Assembly (NCBI RefSeq): GCF_004770145.1
Contig: NZ_RQFW01000015.1
Location: forward strand, 62,001-126,000
Reading direction: 5' to 3'
Source of the DNA: Leptospira bourretii
GTDB lineage: Bacteria; Spirochaetota; Leptospiria; Leptospirales; Leptospiraceae
DNA: 64,000 bases
Of this stretch, positions 9,747 to 18,904 are shown piece after piece (position 1 is the stretch's first letter; the number at the start of each line of letters is the position of its first letter). The notes beneath the pieces were generated by a model that ran no database searches, was not told the origin of the DNA, and was given only the letters and a program-made list of their open reading frames with translations. The position numbers and the translations under genes are program-made.

Positions 9747-10175
9747 GTGAAACGAATTTTTTTCATCTTAGTCGGAGTTTTACTCGTCCTCCAATTTTTT
9801 CCCATCGATCGCTCCAATCCTCCTGTCAAATCGGAGATCCAAACCAGTGCAGAGACCAAAGAAATCCTGAAGCGTAGTTGTTACGATTGCCATTCGAACG
9901 AAACTGTTTGGCCGACGTATTCCTATATTTTTCCCGCTTCCTTACTCATCTCTCACCATGTGGAAGAAGGAAGAGATGAATTGAATTTTTCCGAGTTTGG
10001 ACTTCTAACGGACAAAAAACAAAACAAAAAAATCTATGAAATTTGGGAACAAGTGGAAGAAGGTGAGATGCCTCCCAAAGACTATCTATTGTTACACCCA
10101 AGTGCTAGGTTATCTGACAAAGATAAAGAAATTTTAAAACAATGGTCGGATCGTTTTAGTGGGGATTCGGAATGA
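9747..10175 (+). CDS. heme-binding-domain secreted protein
   Basis: 142 residues, GTG start. An N-terminal membrane segment or signal (residues 3-19) precedes a domain with a single c-type heme site, CYDCHS (residues 45-50), and downstream [17 protein letters not shown], in which the methionine is a likely second heme ligand. This is the haem-binding domain found in many cytochrome-like periplasmic proteins of Bacteroidetes and spirochetes. It would be exported and loaded with heme in the periplasm. Its stop codon overlaps the argH start by 4 bp, yet no metabolic link to arginine is evident. Confidence 0.85.
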   Translation: MKRIFFILVGVLLVLQFFPIDRSNPPVKSEIQTSAETKEILKRSCYDCHSNETVWPTYSYIFPASLLISHHVEEGRDELNFSEFGLLTDKKQNKKIYEIWEQVEEGEMPPKDYLLLHPSARLSDKDKEILKQWSDRFSGDSE

Positions 10176-11602
10176 AAGAGAAAAAATTATGGGGTGGTCG
10201 TTTTGAGGCACCACCTTCTTCTCTGATGATTCGCATTGGTGAGTCGATTAGTTTTGATAAAGAACTGTATTCACACGATATTGAAGGCTCCATTTCCCAT
10301 TCTCGAATGCTAAAACGTATTGGTATCCTTACCGAATCGGAACAAAGAAAAATTGAAACCGGTCTTGGGCAGATCAAAAAAGAAATCGATTCTGGAAAGT
10401 TTGAATTCAAAATCGAAAACGAGGACATTCATATGTCTGTCGAATCTCGCCTAACGGAGCTTTTGGGAGATTTGGGAAAAAAACTACACACAGGTAGAAG
10501 CCGAAATGATCAGGTCTCCCAGGATGTTCGTTTATATATCAAAGCAGAAGTGGAATCCATTTTAGTTTTACTTTTGGATTTACTGAGTGCTTGGATCGGA
10601 AAAGCAGAAGCCCATACGAAAACCATCATCCCTGGATACACCCACCTACAAATTGCCCAACCCATTCGTGCATCTCATTATTTTTTATCTCATTTTTGGG
10701 CCAATGTTCGGGACTTCGAAGATTTTTTAGGCGCTTACGAAAGAGCAGACGAGCTAGTGTTAGGTTCTGGTGCTCTTGCGGGTGTTAATTATGCCACGGA
10801 CCGGGACTTTATGAGAAAGGATTTGTCTCTTTCTCGGATTTCAGAAAATTCAATGGATGCCGTAAGCCAAAGAGATCATATTTTTAAATTTCTTTTTGCA
10901 GCTTCTCAATTTATGATCCATGTCTCTCGTTTTTGTGAAGAGATCATTTTATACACCTCCCAAGAGTTTAGTTATTTTAAATTGCCTGACCACTTGACTA
11001 CCGGTTCTTCCATTATGCCACAAAAGAAAAATCCCGATGTGGCCGAACTCATTCGGGGGAAGGCGGGACGAGTGATCGGAAGTTTGACTCATTTGTTTGT
11101 GATGCTAAAAGGTACTCCTTTATCGTATAACAGAGATTTCCAAGAAGACAAACTCCCGTTATTTGATACAGTCAAACAAGTCAAACTGAGTATCGAAGGG
11201 GTGCGGGATATGGTTCTTGGGATCCAAGTGTTTCCAGAGAATGCGACCCGTAGCCTCCGTTCTGGATTTTCGACGGCAACGGACCTTGCCGACTGGCTTG
11301 TCAGTGCCAAAGGAATTCCATTTCGTTCTGCCCATGAAATTGTCGGTGAGCTAGTAAAACACTGCTCTTCCAAAGGGTATGATTTGTTTACGATTCCTAG
11401 TGGAGAGAGGGGGCAAATCCATGCTGTACTCACAGATCCAGGGTATGAAGCTGCCATTTCTCTAGAAACTTCTTGTGACAAAAAAGATGTGATGGGAGGA
11501 ACCTCTCTTCCTCGTCAAAAAGAACAAATCAAACGAGCCAAGGCAAAGGTAAACGAATTGACCAAAAAGCTAAAATCGATAGAATCCAAAGGTAAAAAAT
11601 AA
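10172..11602 (+). CDS. argH: argininosuccinate lyase
   Basis: 476 residues, usual length for ArgH, the last enzyme of arginine synthesis, which splits argininosuccinate to arginine and fumarate. It begins [15 protein letters not shown], and the fumarase-superfamily signature [11 protein letters not shown] is at about residues 277-287 with the catalytic serine in the flexible loop. [10 protein letters not shown] near residue 106 and [11 protein letters not shown] near 153 are substrate-binding segments typical of ArgH. The ATG overlaps the stop of the heme-protein gene. A cyclophilin gene follows after 2 bp, so several unrelated functions share this transcription unit. Confidence 0.96.
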   Translation: MKEKKLWGGRFEAPPSSLMIRIGESISFDKELYSHDIEGSISHSRMLKRIGILTESEQRKIETGLGQIKKEIDSGKFEFKIENEDIHMSVESRLTELLGDLGKKLHTGRSRNDQVSQDVRLYIKAEVESILVLLLDLLSAWIGKAEAHTKTIIPGYTHLQIAQPIRASHYFLSHFWANVRDFEDFLGAYERADELVLGSGALAGVNYATDRDFMRKDLSLSRISENSMDAVSQRDHIFKFLFAASQFMIHVSRFCEEIILYTSQEFSYFKLPDHLTTGSSIMPQKKNPDVAELIRGKAGRVIGSLTHLFVMLKGTPLSYNRDFQEDKLPLFDTVKQVKLSIEGVRDMVLGIQVFPENATRSLRSGFSTATDLADWLVSAKGIPFRSAHEIVGELVKHCSSKGYDLFTIPSGERGQIHAVLTDPGYEAAISLETSCDKKDVMGGTSLPRQKEQIKRAKAKVNELTKKLKSIESKGKK

Positions 11603-11604
11603 AT

Positions 11605-12486
11605 ATGAAATCTAGTGTAATGAACAAACTCTCTTATTTTGCCTTTTTCTTTTTGGCTTTAACCCAAACCGTTTTCTGTAGTGACCAAACATTCAAAAAA
11701 ATCACTTATGAACCTGTATCGTATTCACCTTCCAAAGTGATTGTCAAACGCCAGGATGCCACCTCGGTCAAGTTACCGGAAAAACCAGCCATTTATGCTG
11801 TGTTTACAACTACTTCTGGTGATTTGGTTTTAGAACTTTATGATACTGCTGCCCCCAAAACGGTTCAGAACTTTATCGACTTGGCCCAAGGCGAAAAAGA
11901 ATTCAAAACCGACAAAGGCTCTGAAAGAAGGCCTTATTATGACGGACTGAAATTCCACCGAGTCATCGAAAACTTTATGGCCCAAGGTGGTTGCCCAAGA
12001 GGAGACGGAACAGGTGGACCTGGGTTTCAGATAGAAGATGAAATCAACGGAAAGGCTCTTGGACTTGATAAAGTCAAAATCAAAGACGCACCACAATACC
12101 AATCCCAACTCCAACGAGCTGTCCTTGCGGAATTTAAAATCCAATCAAGAGCTGAATTTGAAGAGAAACGAACAGAAGTAGAAAAAGCTTACCAAGAAGC
12201 AATGGAATTACCGGTTTTAGAAGTTTTACACCGTGTGGGTTACCGATACAACGAAGTCCTACCTAGCCAGAAAGCTGTCCGAGGTGCCTTAGCGATGGCC
12301 AATGCAGGTCCCAATACCAATGGATCCCAGTTTTTTATCAACCAAGTGGACACTCCTCACCTCGACGGACTCCATACTGTATTTGGATTTTTAGTTTCTG
12401 GATACGATGTACTTGACCGAATCATTGAAAAAGGAAATCTACAGACAACCATCCGTAAGGTTGTCATCATCGACAAACGCCAATGA
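11605..12486 (+). CDS. periplasmic cyclophilin-type peptidyl-prolyl isomerase with an insertion
   Basis: 293 residues with a signal peptide (SYFAFFFLALTQTVFC, no good lipobox because Phe precedes Cys). The cyclophilin domain begins near residue 55: FTTTSGDLVLELYD, FHRVIENFMAQGG near residue 118 and, much later, MANAGPNTNGSQFFI. Between the FQIEDEI strand and this motif lie about 85 residues instead of the usual 20, with a charged helical segment (FEEKRTEVEKAYQEAMEL). The active-site FHRV, Gln and Phe residues are kept, so isomerase activity is plausible. It would help fold exported proteins. Located 2 bp after argH, and overlapping the next gene by 4 bp. Confidence 0.9.
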   Translation: MKSSVMNKLSYFAFFFLALTQTVFCSDQTFKKITYEPVSYSPSKVIVKRQDATSVKLPEKPAIYAVFTTTSGDLVLELYDTAAPKTVQNFIDLAQGEKEFKTDKGSERRPYYDGLKFHRVIENFMAQGGCPRGDGTGGPGFQIEDEINGKALGLDKVKIKDAPQYQSQLQRAVLAEFKIQSRAEFEEKRTEVEKAYQEAMELPVLEVLHRVGYRYNEVLPSQKAVRGALAMANAGPNTNGSQFFINQVDTPHLDGLHTVFGFLVSGYDVLDRIIEKGNLQTTIRKVVIIDKRQ

Positions 12487-13082
12487 ACTACTTAGAAGGC
12501 ATCGAAGTCATTCAAAAATACACATCCGGTTCCTCGGTGGAGCCGGTGTTAAAATTCATTATGACCATTCCGCATAATGAAGAAGCCTTTGCGAATGCAC
12601 TTGATGAAATCGGGGGCATCAATCGTTACCCCGATACCTTTGTCGGACTCCTTAGTTTTATCAGTTTTATTTTGGGTCAAAAATCAAAAATGGCCCAACT
12701 TTATGAAACAGCCTTGGAACGGTATGAATCCTTAAACCAGGTCACTTCCAAACGTCGCCCCACCGAAGAAGAATCTAAGATCAAACGCACGTTAACTGAT
12801 TTTATCTTAAAAATTGAAAAGGTATTTGAAATCCAAGATCTTACGGATGAAAGTTTGGTGAAGGAACTAAATCGTTTTGTTTCCGAGGCCAACCTGTATG
12901 GGGTCACAGAAAACGAGATCAAAAACCTAAAAGTATCCTCCAAAACGGTAGCCCTTGTGGAACCCCATTTGGACAAACAAAGGGAAAACTACTACCAGTA
13001 CAAAAAATTGAGTTCTATCATGACAAGACTCATTCGGATCGCTGACTACATTTTGGCAGAGGCTAAAATGGGTACCGGTTAG
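12483..13082 (+). CDS. unknown cytoplasmic helical protein
   Basis: 199 residues, not recognised. No signal peptide, membrane segment or zinc motif. The sequence looks mostly helical, with charged stretches such as RRPTEEESKIKRTL near residue 96 and a C-terminal KQRENYYQYKKLSS segment. Its ATG overlaps the cyclophilin stop by 4 bp, which points to translational coupling, and fliM lies two genes downstream. Nothing in the sequence assigns a function; conserved position beside fliM in other Leptospira would be the natural test. Confidence 0.7.
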   Translation: MNYLEGIEVIQKYTSGSSVEPVLKFIMTIPHNEEAFANALDEIGGINRYPDTFVGLLSFISFILGQKSKMAQLYETALERYESLNQVTSKRRPTEEESKIKRTLTDFILKIEKVFEIQDLTDESLVKELNRFVSEANLYGVTENEIKNLKVSSKTVALVEPHLDKQRENYYQYKKLSSIMTRLIRIADYILAEAKMGTG

Positions 13083-13144
13083 TCGTTTTTTATGTCCTAA
13101 AAATTCTTTCGTAAATTCCAAATCTTGCCGAAATCTTAAACTGT

Positions 13145-14131
13145 ATGCGGTCTCTCCGAAACTTCGTGATTTTAGGAATTCTTTTGGTAGATTCTCTTTA
13201 TGCATTTCCTGACAGGGATGCCAGGGGGGAACGAATTGATAATTTTGTCTCTCTCCAGTCTAAAATCAGCTTGTCCCTAACGAAAAGAAGTTACCAAGCC
13301 GGGGAAAGAGTTCCTCTCACTTTTACCGTGACCAATACAGGAAAAGAAGTGGTTCGTATCTTTCCTTCCTTTGATTTTCGTTATTCTTTCCAAATCATTG
13401 TGAAAGATGAAAATGACAGAATCCTCACTCCCATCGAAGATCCCGAGTTTCCAGATCCGATTCTCAAACGAAGAACCACCATTGTCAATTTAGTGGGCGA
13501 TGAAAATAAAGAAGTGAGCCTACACAGAAACGAATCCTTTTCCAAAACCATTTATTTGGATGAACATTATAGTTTTTTACCTGACCAAAAATTCTATGTA
13601 ACTGGTTACTTTTATCCTAATTATACGGAAGATAAATCCGCATTCCTTCGTTCCGGGAATACGGTGGGATTCTTATTTCAAAATCCCAAAGCAGAAAGAA
13701 GGGAAACCGTCACCCGCCAAATTACGGAAAACGGAGGTCTTTCTCCAGAAGAGACTATTTTCCTGTTTCTTGGGGCGGAGATGAAAAAACGATGGGAATA
13801 CCATTTTAAGTGGATCGATTTTTCAGAATATATTTTGGCTTATGATCGTTTCAGCAGTGCCTACACCGAGGCTGGACTTGGGGAACGTGAAACGATCATC
13901 GAAGACTTTAAAGAGTATTTGACGGAGACACCCTCCGGTGTTTTAAAATACTTTAAGGTCATGAACGTGGACTATCCTTCAAAACGGGATGCTCGTGTTC
14001 AAGTTTATGTAGAAAGAATGATGGGTCGGTTCAAAACAAGGTACGAATATATATACACCTTGCGACAAGAAGAGGGAAGCCGTGTTGGATTTTGGCAGAT
14101 TAAAAACTTACTCGTAAAGGTAAAAAAATGA
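13145..14131 (+). CDS. secreted protein with an Ig-like N-terminal domain, unknown function
   Basis: 328 residues with a signal peptide (MRSLRNFVILGILLVDSLYA, cleavage before FPD). The first 130 residues form a beta-rich domain: SLSLTKRSYQAGERVPL and FTVTNTGKEVVRIFPS read like the BsuPI or DUF11-type Ig-like fold that opens many exported proteins. The C-terminal half is mixed and ends in a beta strand-like tail (FWQIKNLLVKV), comparable to small cystatin/NTF2-like domains, but this is tentative. Its end overlaps the fliM start by 4 bp, so the two are probably translated in series. A role in motility is not shown by the sequence. Confidence 0.75.
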   Translation: MRSLRNFVILGILLVDSLYAFPDRDARGERIDNFVSLQSKISLSLTKRSYQAGERVPLTFTVTNTGKEVVRIFPSFDFRYSFQIIVKDENDRILTPIEDPEFPDPILKRRTTIVNLVGDENKEVSLHRNESFSKTIYLDEHYSFLPDQKFYVTGYFYPNYTEDKSAFLRSGNTVGFLFQNPKAERRETVTRQITENGGLSPEETIFLFLGAEMKKRWEYHFKWIDFSEYILAYDRFSSAYTEAGLGERETIIEDFKEYLTETPSGVLKYFKVMNVDYPSKRDARVQVYVERMMGRFKTRYEYIYTLRQEEGSRVGFWQIKNLLVKVKK

Positions 14132-15153
14132 CGGAAATCCTTTCCCAAGACGAAATTGATGCCCTGTTAAATGCCATCTCCTCAGGAGAAGTATCCGAGG
14201 ATGAATACTCATCGGTTGGGGAACAAAAGAAAGTCAAAATCTACGACTTCAAACGTCCGGATAAATTTTCAAAAGACCAAATTCGTACACTGCAGATGAT
14301 GCACGAGACCTTTGCCCGTTTGGCAACAACCGGTTTATCCGCTCAGTTACGCGCCCTAGTTGTAGTGCACGTGGCTTCCGTGGACCAGTTAACTTACGAA
14401 GAATTCATTCGTTCCATCCCGAACCCAACGACCCTTGCTGTGATCAATATGGACCCCCTTCGCGGGTCTGCGATTCTAGAAATTGATCCATCCATTTCCT
14501 TTACGATCATCGATCGTCTGTTTGGTGGTAAAGGGGAATCTTCTAAGGTCAACAGAGAACTTTCCGATATCGAGTTATCAGTAATGGAAGGGATCATTGT
14601 TAGGATTCTTGGAAACTTACGAGAGTCCTGGTCCACGGTAATTGACTTACGCCCAAGACTAGGAAACATCGAAACAAACCCGCAGTTCGCACAGGTGGTT
14701 CCTCCGAATGACATGGTGGTATTAATTACTCTCGAGACAAAAGTGGGAGAAGTGGAAGGGATGACAAACCTTTGTATTCCCTACATCACCATTGAACCAA
14801 TCATCAATAAACTTTCTGCCCAGTACTGGTATTCCTCGATTCGTAAAGGGGAAGTGGACGAAAACCGCGCTGTCATCCAAGAACGACTCGACCAAGTCAA
14901 AATCCCTCTCATTTCCGAAGTGGGAAGTGTGGATATCTCTCTGAATGATCTCATGAACTTACATGTGGGTGATGTGATCAAACTGGAAAACACTCCGATC
15001 AAAACCGACCTAATGGTAAAAGTAGGGGATCGTAGTAAGTTCAAGGCCACACCGGGCCGCGTAGGAAACCGCCTTGCCATCCAAATTGGAGATAGCATTG
15101 AGGACATTCCGGACGAACTTCTCGGATCTACAAGATCGGAACAAGAATACTAA
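14128..15153 (+). CDS. fliM: flagellar motor switch protein FliM
   Basis: 341 residues, normal for FliM. The N-terminal LSQDEIDALLNAI (residues 5-17) is the CheY-P binding motif. The CheC-like middle domain follows from about residue 40: FKRPDKFSKDQIRTL, SVDQLTYEEFIRSIPNPT and LEIDPSISFTIIDRLFGG, and the SpoA domain closes the protein (ISLNDLMNLHVGDVIKLE near residue 270). The protein links the rotor ring to chemotaxis signals and binds FliG and FliN. Its ATG overlaps the preceding secreted-protein gene by 4 bp. fliN is 8 kb upstream rather than adjacent, a scattered layout known in Leptospira. Confidence 0.96.
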   Translation: MTEILSQDEIDALLNAISSGEVSEDEYSSVGEQKKVKIYDFKRPDKFSKDQIRTLQMMHETFARLATTGLSAQLRALVVVHVASVDQLTYEEFIRSIPNPTTLAVINMDPLRGSAILEIDPSISFTIIDRLFGGKGESSKVNRELSDIELSVMEGIIVRILGNLRESWSTVIDLRPRLGNIETNPQFAQVVPPNDMVVLITLETKVGEVEGMTNLCIPYITIEPIINKLSAQYWYSSIRKGEVDENRAVIQERLDQVKIPLISEVGSVDISLNDLMNLHVGDVIKLENTPIKTDLMVKVGDRSKFKATPGRVGNRLAIQIGDSIEDIPDELLGSTRSEQEY

Positions 15154-15281
15154 TTTTTCGCTAAACAGAGTTTATGCGAAGGTTAAAACGATCAGTGAAA
15201 AGATTTTCCACTTTCGGGAAGCTTATGCATCTAATTTCATTCTCTTTAGACATTGTTTCTAAGGTATTTTTTTTCTTGGGA

Positions 15282-16688
15282 ATGTATGTTCGTTTGGTAT
15301 CAGTCTTCGGAATTTTGATGGTTCTTTTCGGTTCTCTTTCTTTAGAAGCGAAACCTAAAAAGAAATCGGAAAAACTTGCTTCGAAATCTGCCAAGGTTCA
15401 CCAAACCATTGTTTTATCCATTGATGGGTTTCCTGCATACTACTGGTTAGATCTAAAGTATCGTTCTTATTTCCCCCATTTAGCAGAGTTATTTCAGAAA
15501 TATGGCGTTTCCGAAATCACAACGGTCAATCCTTCTGTGACTTATCCGGCCCATACCTCAATGGTAACAGGAAAAGATCCTGCAGTACATGGAATTTTTA
15601 ACAATACTCTTTCCGATCCTTTTGAGAAAAATGATGGGGGATGGATGTGGTATACAGAAGACATCTTAGTTCCCACCCTTTGGGATTTGGCAAAAGAAAA
15701 TCACAAAACGACTGCCAATGTTTTTTGGCCCGTGACTGTGGGTGCAGGTATCAATTGGAACCTTCCTCAATATTGGCGAAAAAAAATCCCAGAAGATGAT
15801 AAACTCCTCCGTGTCCTTTCTACAAAGGATTTGCATAAGGAGGCAGAACTTGCCGTTGGATTTCCGCTAAACGATGTATCCAAAGATGAAGTGAAACTAA
15901 ATACTGCCACTTGGCTTTTTCAGAAAAAAAAGCCGGATTTGATGTTTGTTTATACGACGGATTTGGATACAAACCACCACGGATTCGGTCCTGGGTCAGA
16001 AAAGGCTTTGTTTCGGTTGGTTGAACTAGACCAAGCTATCTTTTCTTTTTTACAATCCGTCGGAGCCTTTACTCCGAAAGGGCCGGCGATTGTGATTGTT
16101 TCAGACCACGGGTTTCATTCCGCTGATTCCGTTTGTGCCCCCAATGTCATCCTAAAACAAAAAGGGTACATTCAAGACGAGGCAGGTACTTACCAACTTA
16201 CTTTCAAAAGTTCTGGTGGGACTGCCATCCTTTTGCCTGGTACCAATACCAATGTTTCTATCGAAGAAATAAATTCCATCGTTTCAGAAGTTTTGACTGC
16301 CTGCCCAGGAGCGGAATGGGTTCCAACAACCGCCAATGAAAAGTTAGGTGAATTGACAAACCCATCTACAGAATCCGAAGAAAATCCTATCCTCCAAACA
16401 AAAATCCATCCGATAGCTTTGGGAATTTTTCGTACAAAAGGACCGCTATTTTTTAGCGGGACGAGAAAAGGGGATGTGTTTACCAAATCACAAACCAAAA
16501 TACATGGACACGGATATTGGAATACAAACCCCGAAATGAAAACAATTGGATTTGTATATGATCCAACTGGGAAAAAACATGATTTCCAATCGGTAAAGGA
16601 TGTATATGGAATCGTCAAAGATATGTTAGGTTTGAAAGAAAAGAAAACCAATGGGCCTCGTGTGCCACCCTTGCACACAAAGCCTTGA
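15282..16688 (+). CDS. secreted type-I phosphodiesterase / nucleotide pyrophosphatase (ENPP-like)
   Basis: With the ATG at 15282 the protein has 468 residues and a clean signal peptide (VSVFGILMVLFGSLSLEA). The longer in-frame start at 15174 would add 36 residues of mixed nature and is less likely. The alkaline-phosphatase-superfamily core is clear: SIDGFPAYYW (metal-binding Asp), VNPSVTYPAHTSMVTG, in which the threonine of SVTYP is the expected nucleophile, TTDLDTNHHGFGPGS and VSDHGFH (metal ligands Asp and His). These are the two-zinc ENPP-type phosphodiesterases that cut nucleotides or phospholipid head groups outside the cytoplasm. The substrate is unknown. Confidence 0.88.
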   Translation: MYVRLVSVFGILMVLFGSLSLEAKPKKKSEKLASKSAKVHQTIVLSIDGFPAYYWLDLKYRSYFPHLAELFQKYGVSEITTVNPSVTYPAHTSMVTGKDPAVHGIFNNTLSDPFEKNDGGWMWYTEDILVPTLWDLAKENHKTTANVFWPVTVGAGINWNLPQYWRKKIPEDDKLLRVLSTKDLHKEAELAVGFPLNDVSKDEVKLNTATWLFQKKKPDLMFVYTTDLDTNHHGFGPGSEKALFRLVELDQAIFSFLQSVGAFTPKGPAIVIVSDHGFHSADSVCAPNVILKQKGYIQDEAGTYQLTFKSSGGTAILLPGTNTNVSIEEINSIVSEVLTACPGAEWVPTTANEKLGELTNPSTESEENPILQTKIHPIALGIFRTKGPLFFSGTRKGDVFTKSQTKIHGHGYWNTNPEMKTIGFVYDPTGKKHDFQSVKDVYGIVKDMLGLKEKKTNGPRVPPLHTKP

Positions 16689-16692
16689 TCCA

Positions 16693-16721
16693 AAATCGAA
16701 TCGATTTGAATCGGATCCGAT
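16693..16721. other. two back-to-back palindromes between convergent genes
   Basis: AAATCGA-A-TCGATTT (16693-16707) and ATCGGATCCGAT (16710-16721) are perfect palindromes in the 46-bp gap between the phosphodiesterase and the DJ-1-like gene. They could serve as weak bidirectional terminators, but no U-run follows either one directly. Confidence 0.3.
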
Positions 16722-16734
16722 GAAAAGGTTCTTC

Positions 16735-17403
16735 TTATTTTTTTAATAAACTAAGAATGGCCTCTCCTACAGCCTTTGCCGACTGCGGGTTTTGTCCTGT
16801 AACAAGTCTTTCATCCACTTCTACATGACTATTCCAAGGTGCTGATTTGGAATACTTTCCACCCGCTGCGATTAGCTTGTCTTCCAAAAGAAAGGGAACC
16901 ACACCTTCTAGTTTTACAATCTCCTCTTCTTCGTTGGAAAATCCATTCACTCGTTTGCCTCCAATGAGGTTTTTCCCATTGGACAAAGTGACATTCACAA
17001 GGGCCGATGGACCGTGACATACGGCTCCGACAATCCCTCCCGATTCATAAATGGATCTTGTAAGGTTTTGGAGTTCTTTGTTCTCAGGAAAGTCCCACAT
17101 CGTTCCATGCCCACCGGCAAAATAAATGGCAGAGTAGTCACTGGTTTGAATCTCTTTTGGTGTTTTTGTATGCATGCGTTTTTTTTGGTAAACAGGATGG
17201 TTCCAAAACTCTTTGTTTACCGGGTCTTCTAAATCAAACCCATCGACTGGTGGTTCGCCTCCTTTGGGACTAACCAAATCCATTTCCACACCGGCATCAT
17301 GTAATACCTTCCAGGGATGGGAAACCTCTCCTAAATGATAACCAGTGGAACCAGCATTTCCTTTTTCTCCGTGGCTTGTTAATACAAATAAAACTTTTTT
17401 CAT
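16735..17403 (-). CDS. DJ-1/PfpI superfamily protein (Hsp31-like)
   Basis: 222 residues. The nucleophile elbow GAVCHGPSAL puts the cysteine at residue 129 and the histidine at 130; Glu26 (in GEVSHPW) and the FAGGHGTMWDFP loop (about 96-107) complete the pattern of the Hsp31/YDR533C branch, enzymes that act as glyoxalase III or chaperones. The usual role would be removing methylglyoxal or protecting against stress. It is divergent from a LysR regulator with 137 bp between, so regulation by that protein is likely. A 14-bp palindrome GGAAAAATTTTTCC (17445-17458) lies in its upstream region. Confidence 0.9.
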   Translation of the reverse strand: MKKVLFVLTSHGEKGNAGSTGYHLGEVSHPWKVLHDAGVEMDLVSPKGGEPPVDGFDLEDPVNKEFWNHPVYQKKRMHTKTPKEIQTSDYSAIYFAGGHGTMWDFPENKELQNLTRSIYESGGIVGAVCHGPSALVNVTLSNGKNLIGGKRVNGFSNEEEEIVKLEGVVPFLLEDKLIAAGGKYSKSAPWNSHVEVDERLVTGQNPQSAKAVGEAILSLLKK

Positions 17404-17486
17404 TGGACCCTCACTTCGTTTGCAGTTTCTAAATGACTGTGATAGGAAAAATTTTTCCCTTTCGTTTTTTTAGACAAGGAAAACTA

Positions 17487-17537
17487 GGTATTAGAATAAT
17501 GATGGTGCTGATAATTCGATATTAAAAAAGTAATACC
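17487..17537. promoter_or_regulatory. GGTATTA/TAATACC inverted repeat in the lysR-hsp31 intergenic region
   Basis: Perfect 7-base arms GGTATTA (17487-17493) and TAATACC (17531-17537) flank 37 bases; the right arm ends 3 bases before the lysR start codon. LysR-type proteins bind spaced T-N11-A dyads of this kind between divergent genes and often repress themselves, so this is a candidate operator pair for both directions. Confidence 0.4.
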
Positions 17538-17540
17538 AAT

Positions 17541-18434
17541 ATGAACCCCATCGAATTGTACCAAAGTTTTTATTGTATTTACCAGGAGAGGAATTTAACA
17601 AAGGCAGGGAAAATTCTTGGGCTTTCCCAACCGGCTCTTAGTTTGCATTTACAATCTTTGGAAAGGCATAGAAAAGAAGTTCTATTTCGCCGCACTTCCA
17701 GAGATTTGATTCCAACTGATGCCGCCAAACGGTTGTATGTTCAGATTGCAGGTCCTATGGAAGAACTAGAGCGAATAGAAAAGACTACTAAACCCAAAGA
17801 AAAAATAGCAAAACTTCGCATTGGCTCTGCCAAAGAAATATTCTTAGAAAAAGTTTTGCCAAATCTTGCCAAGATGGGAACGAGTTTTTATGTCCGCTAT
17901 GGGCATCCGCAGGAACTAATGGAAGCGCTAAGAAAACAAGAGATTGACTTTGTGATCAGTAACCAGAAGTTAAACCTTCCTGGTCTCCATTATCAAGAAC
18001 TGTATAAGGAAACTTTTGGATTGGTTGTATCTAAATCCATTCGTTTGGATTCTCATTTTCCCTTTCGCGGAGAAACCAAACCAAAAATCGAAACTATAAA
18101 ATCATGGATGGAAAACCAACATTGGTTTGTGTATAGCGAAGACTTTGCCATTGTTCGGCGGTTCTGGAAGTTTAACTTTGATTCCAGACCAAAAATCAAA
18201 GAGTATTCAGTGATTCCAAACCTTCATGATATTAAGACAGCCCTTGAGTTCGGGAAGGGGATTTCTGTTTTACCGACTTATTTACTTGGAAAAAACACTT
18301 CTTTGTACATAAATGAAAAGAACTGTCAGGGTTTTGAAAACCAACTTTATCTTGTGAGTCGAGAGACAGAACCTCAGTCTTTGAAGGAATTTTACCAAAG
18401 ACTCAAAAGTTGGATGGAGGAGGAGTCGATTTGA
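17541..18434 (+). CDS. LysR-family transcriptional regulator
   Basis: 297 residues, usual length. The N-terminal winged helix-turn-helix spans about residues 3-60 (NLTKAGKILGLSQPALSLHLQ), and the remainder is the periplasmic-binding-like effector domain (LRIGSAKEIFLEKVLPNLA near residue 92). The DNA-binding helix has the LysR consensus AxxLxxSQPAxSxxI with L at the end. It is divergent from the DJ-1-like gene and likely controls it and itself; the inducing molecule is unknown, though reactive aldehydes or oxidants would fit the partner. It ends 1 bp before the convergent ferredoxin gene. Confidence 0.92.
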   Translation: MNPIELYQSFYCIYQERNLTKAGKILGLSQPALSLHLQSLERHRKEVLFRRTSRDLIPTDAAKRLYVQIAGPMEELERIEKTTKPKEKIAKLRIGSAKEIFLEKVLPNLAKMGTSFYVRYGHPQELMEALRKQEIDFVISNQKLNLPGLHYQELYKETFGLVVSKSIRLDSHFPFRGETKPKIETIKSWMENQHWFVYSEDFAIVRRFWKFNFDSRPKIKEYSVIPNLHDIKTALEFGKGISVLPTYLLGKNTSLYINEKNCQGFENQLYLVSRETEPQSLKEFYQRLKSWMEEESI

Positions 18435-18653
18435 CTAATGTTTTTTCCAGTGGATGCATTCCCCTGGGCATTCATCCATTTCCTTTTGCACTTTTTTTTC
18501 GTCTTCATCAGGAATCATGGCATCATTGATTGACTCACCCCCGATATGAGTTTGAGAAACATCATCCTCATCCATCATAAAGTATTTCGGCATATTATCA
18601 GCACATTGGTTGCAAGAAGTACAATTGTCTTTGTCTACATAAGCCTTTCTCAT
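18435..18653 (-). CDS. small ferredoxin-like Fe-S protein
   Basis: 72 residues, the last gene of a three-gene minus-strand run. CTSCNQC (residues 11-17) and a later ECPGEC pair supply four or five cysteines, the pattern of a single-cluster ferredoxin (monocluster [4Fe-4S] or [3Fe-4S] type) with a long acidic insert (DEDDVSQTHIGG) between the halves. It should carry electrons in the cytoplasm. It overlaps the SemiSWEET gene by 4 bp and shares its operon with queF, whose reductase reaction uses NADPH, so the electron partner is uncertain. Confidence 0.88.
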   Translation of the reverse strand: MRKAYVDKDNCTSCNQCADNMPKYFMMDEDDVSQTHIGGESINDAMIPDEDEKKVQKEMDECPGECIHWKKH

Positions 18654-18904
18654 GTTACATCCTCTCTCAATTTATAATATAGTATAATGGATACAAAAAA
18701 TATGGTGACAACGTTTGCCAAAATGATCGGAAAATCAGATTTTAAAATTCCGTAAATAAACCACAAAAGCACTCCTAAAAAAAACATGATATACATGTTT
18801 CTGCTGATATCTCTTGTTTGTTTTGTCATGACCACTCGCAATACTTGCGGAAGAAACGAAACTGTTGTTAAAAAGGCTGCTACGTAGCCGATGAGGTTTT
18901 CCAT
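18650..18904 (-). CDS. SemiSWEET sugar transporter
   Basis: 84 residues with three membrane helices (about residues 5-22, 36-54 and 60-78). FLPQV is the PQ-loop motif and the tryptophan of LLWFIYG plus the asparagine of LANVVT are the substrate-pocket residues conserved in SemiSWEETs. The protein works as a dimer and lets sugars cross the inner membrane by facilitated diffusion. It closely resembles the L. biflexa SemiSWEET of known crystal structure (recalled, not searched). It sits between queF and a ferredoxin with a 4-bp overlap to the latter. Confidence 0.95.
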   Translation of the reverse strand: MENLIGYVAAFLTTVSFLPQVLRVVMTKQTRDISRNMYIMFFLGVLLWFIYGILKSDFPIILANVVTIFFVSIILYYKLREDVT

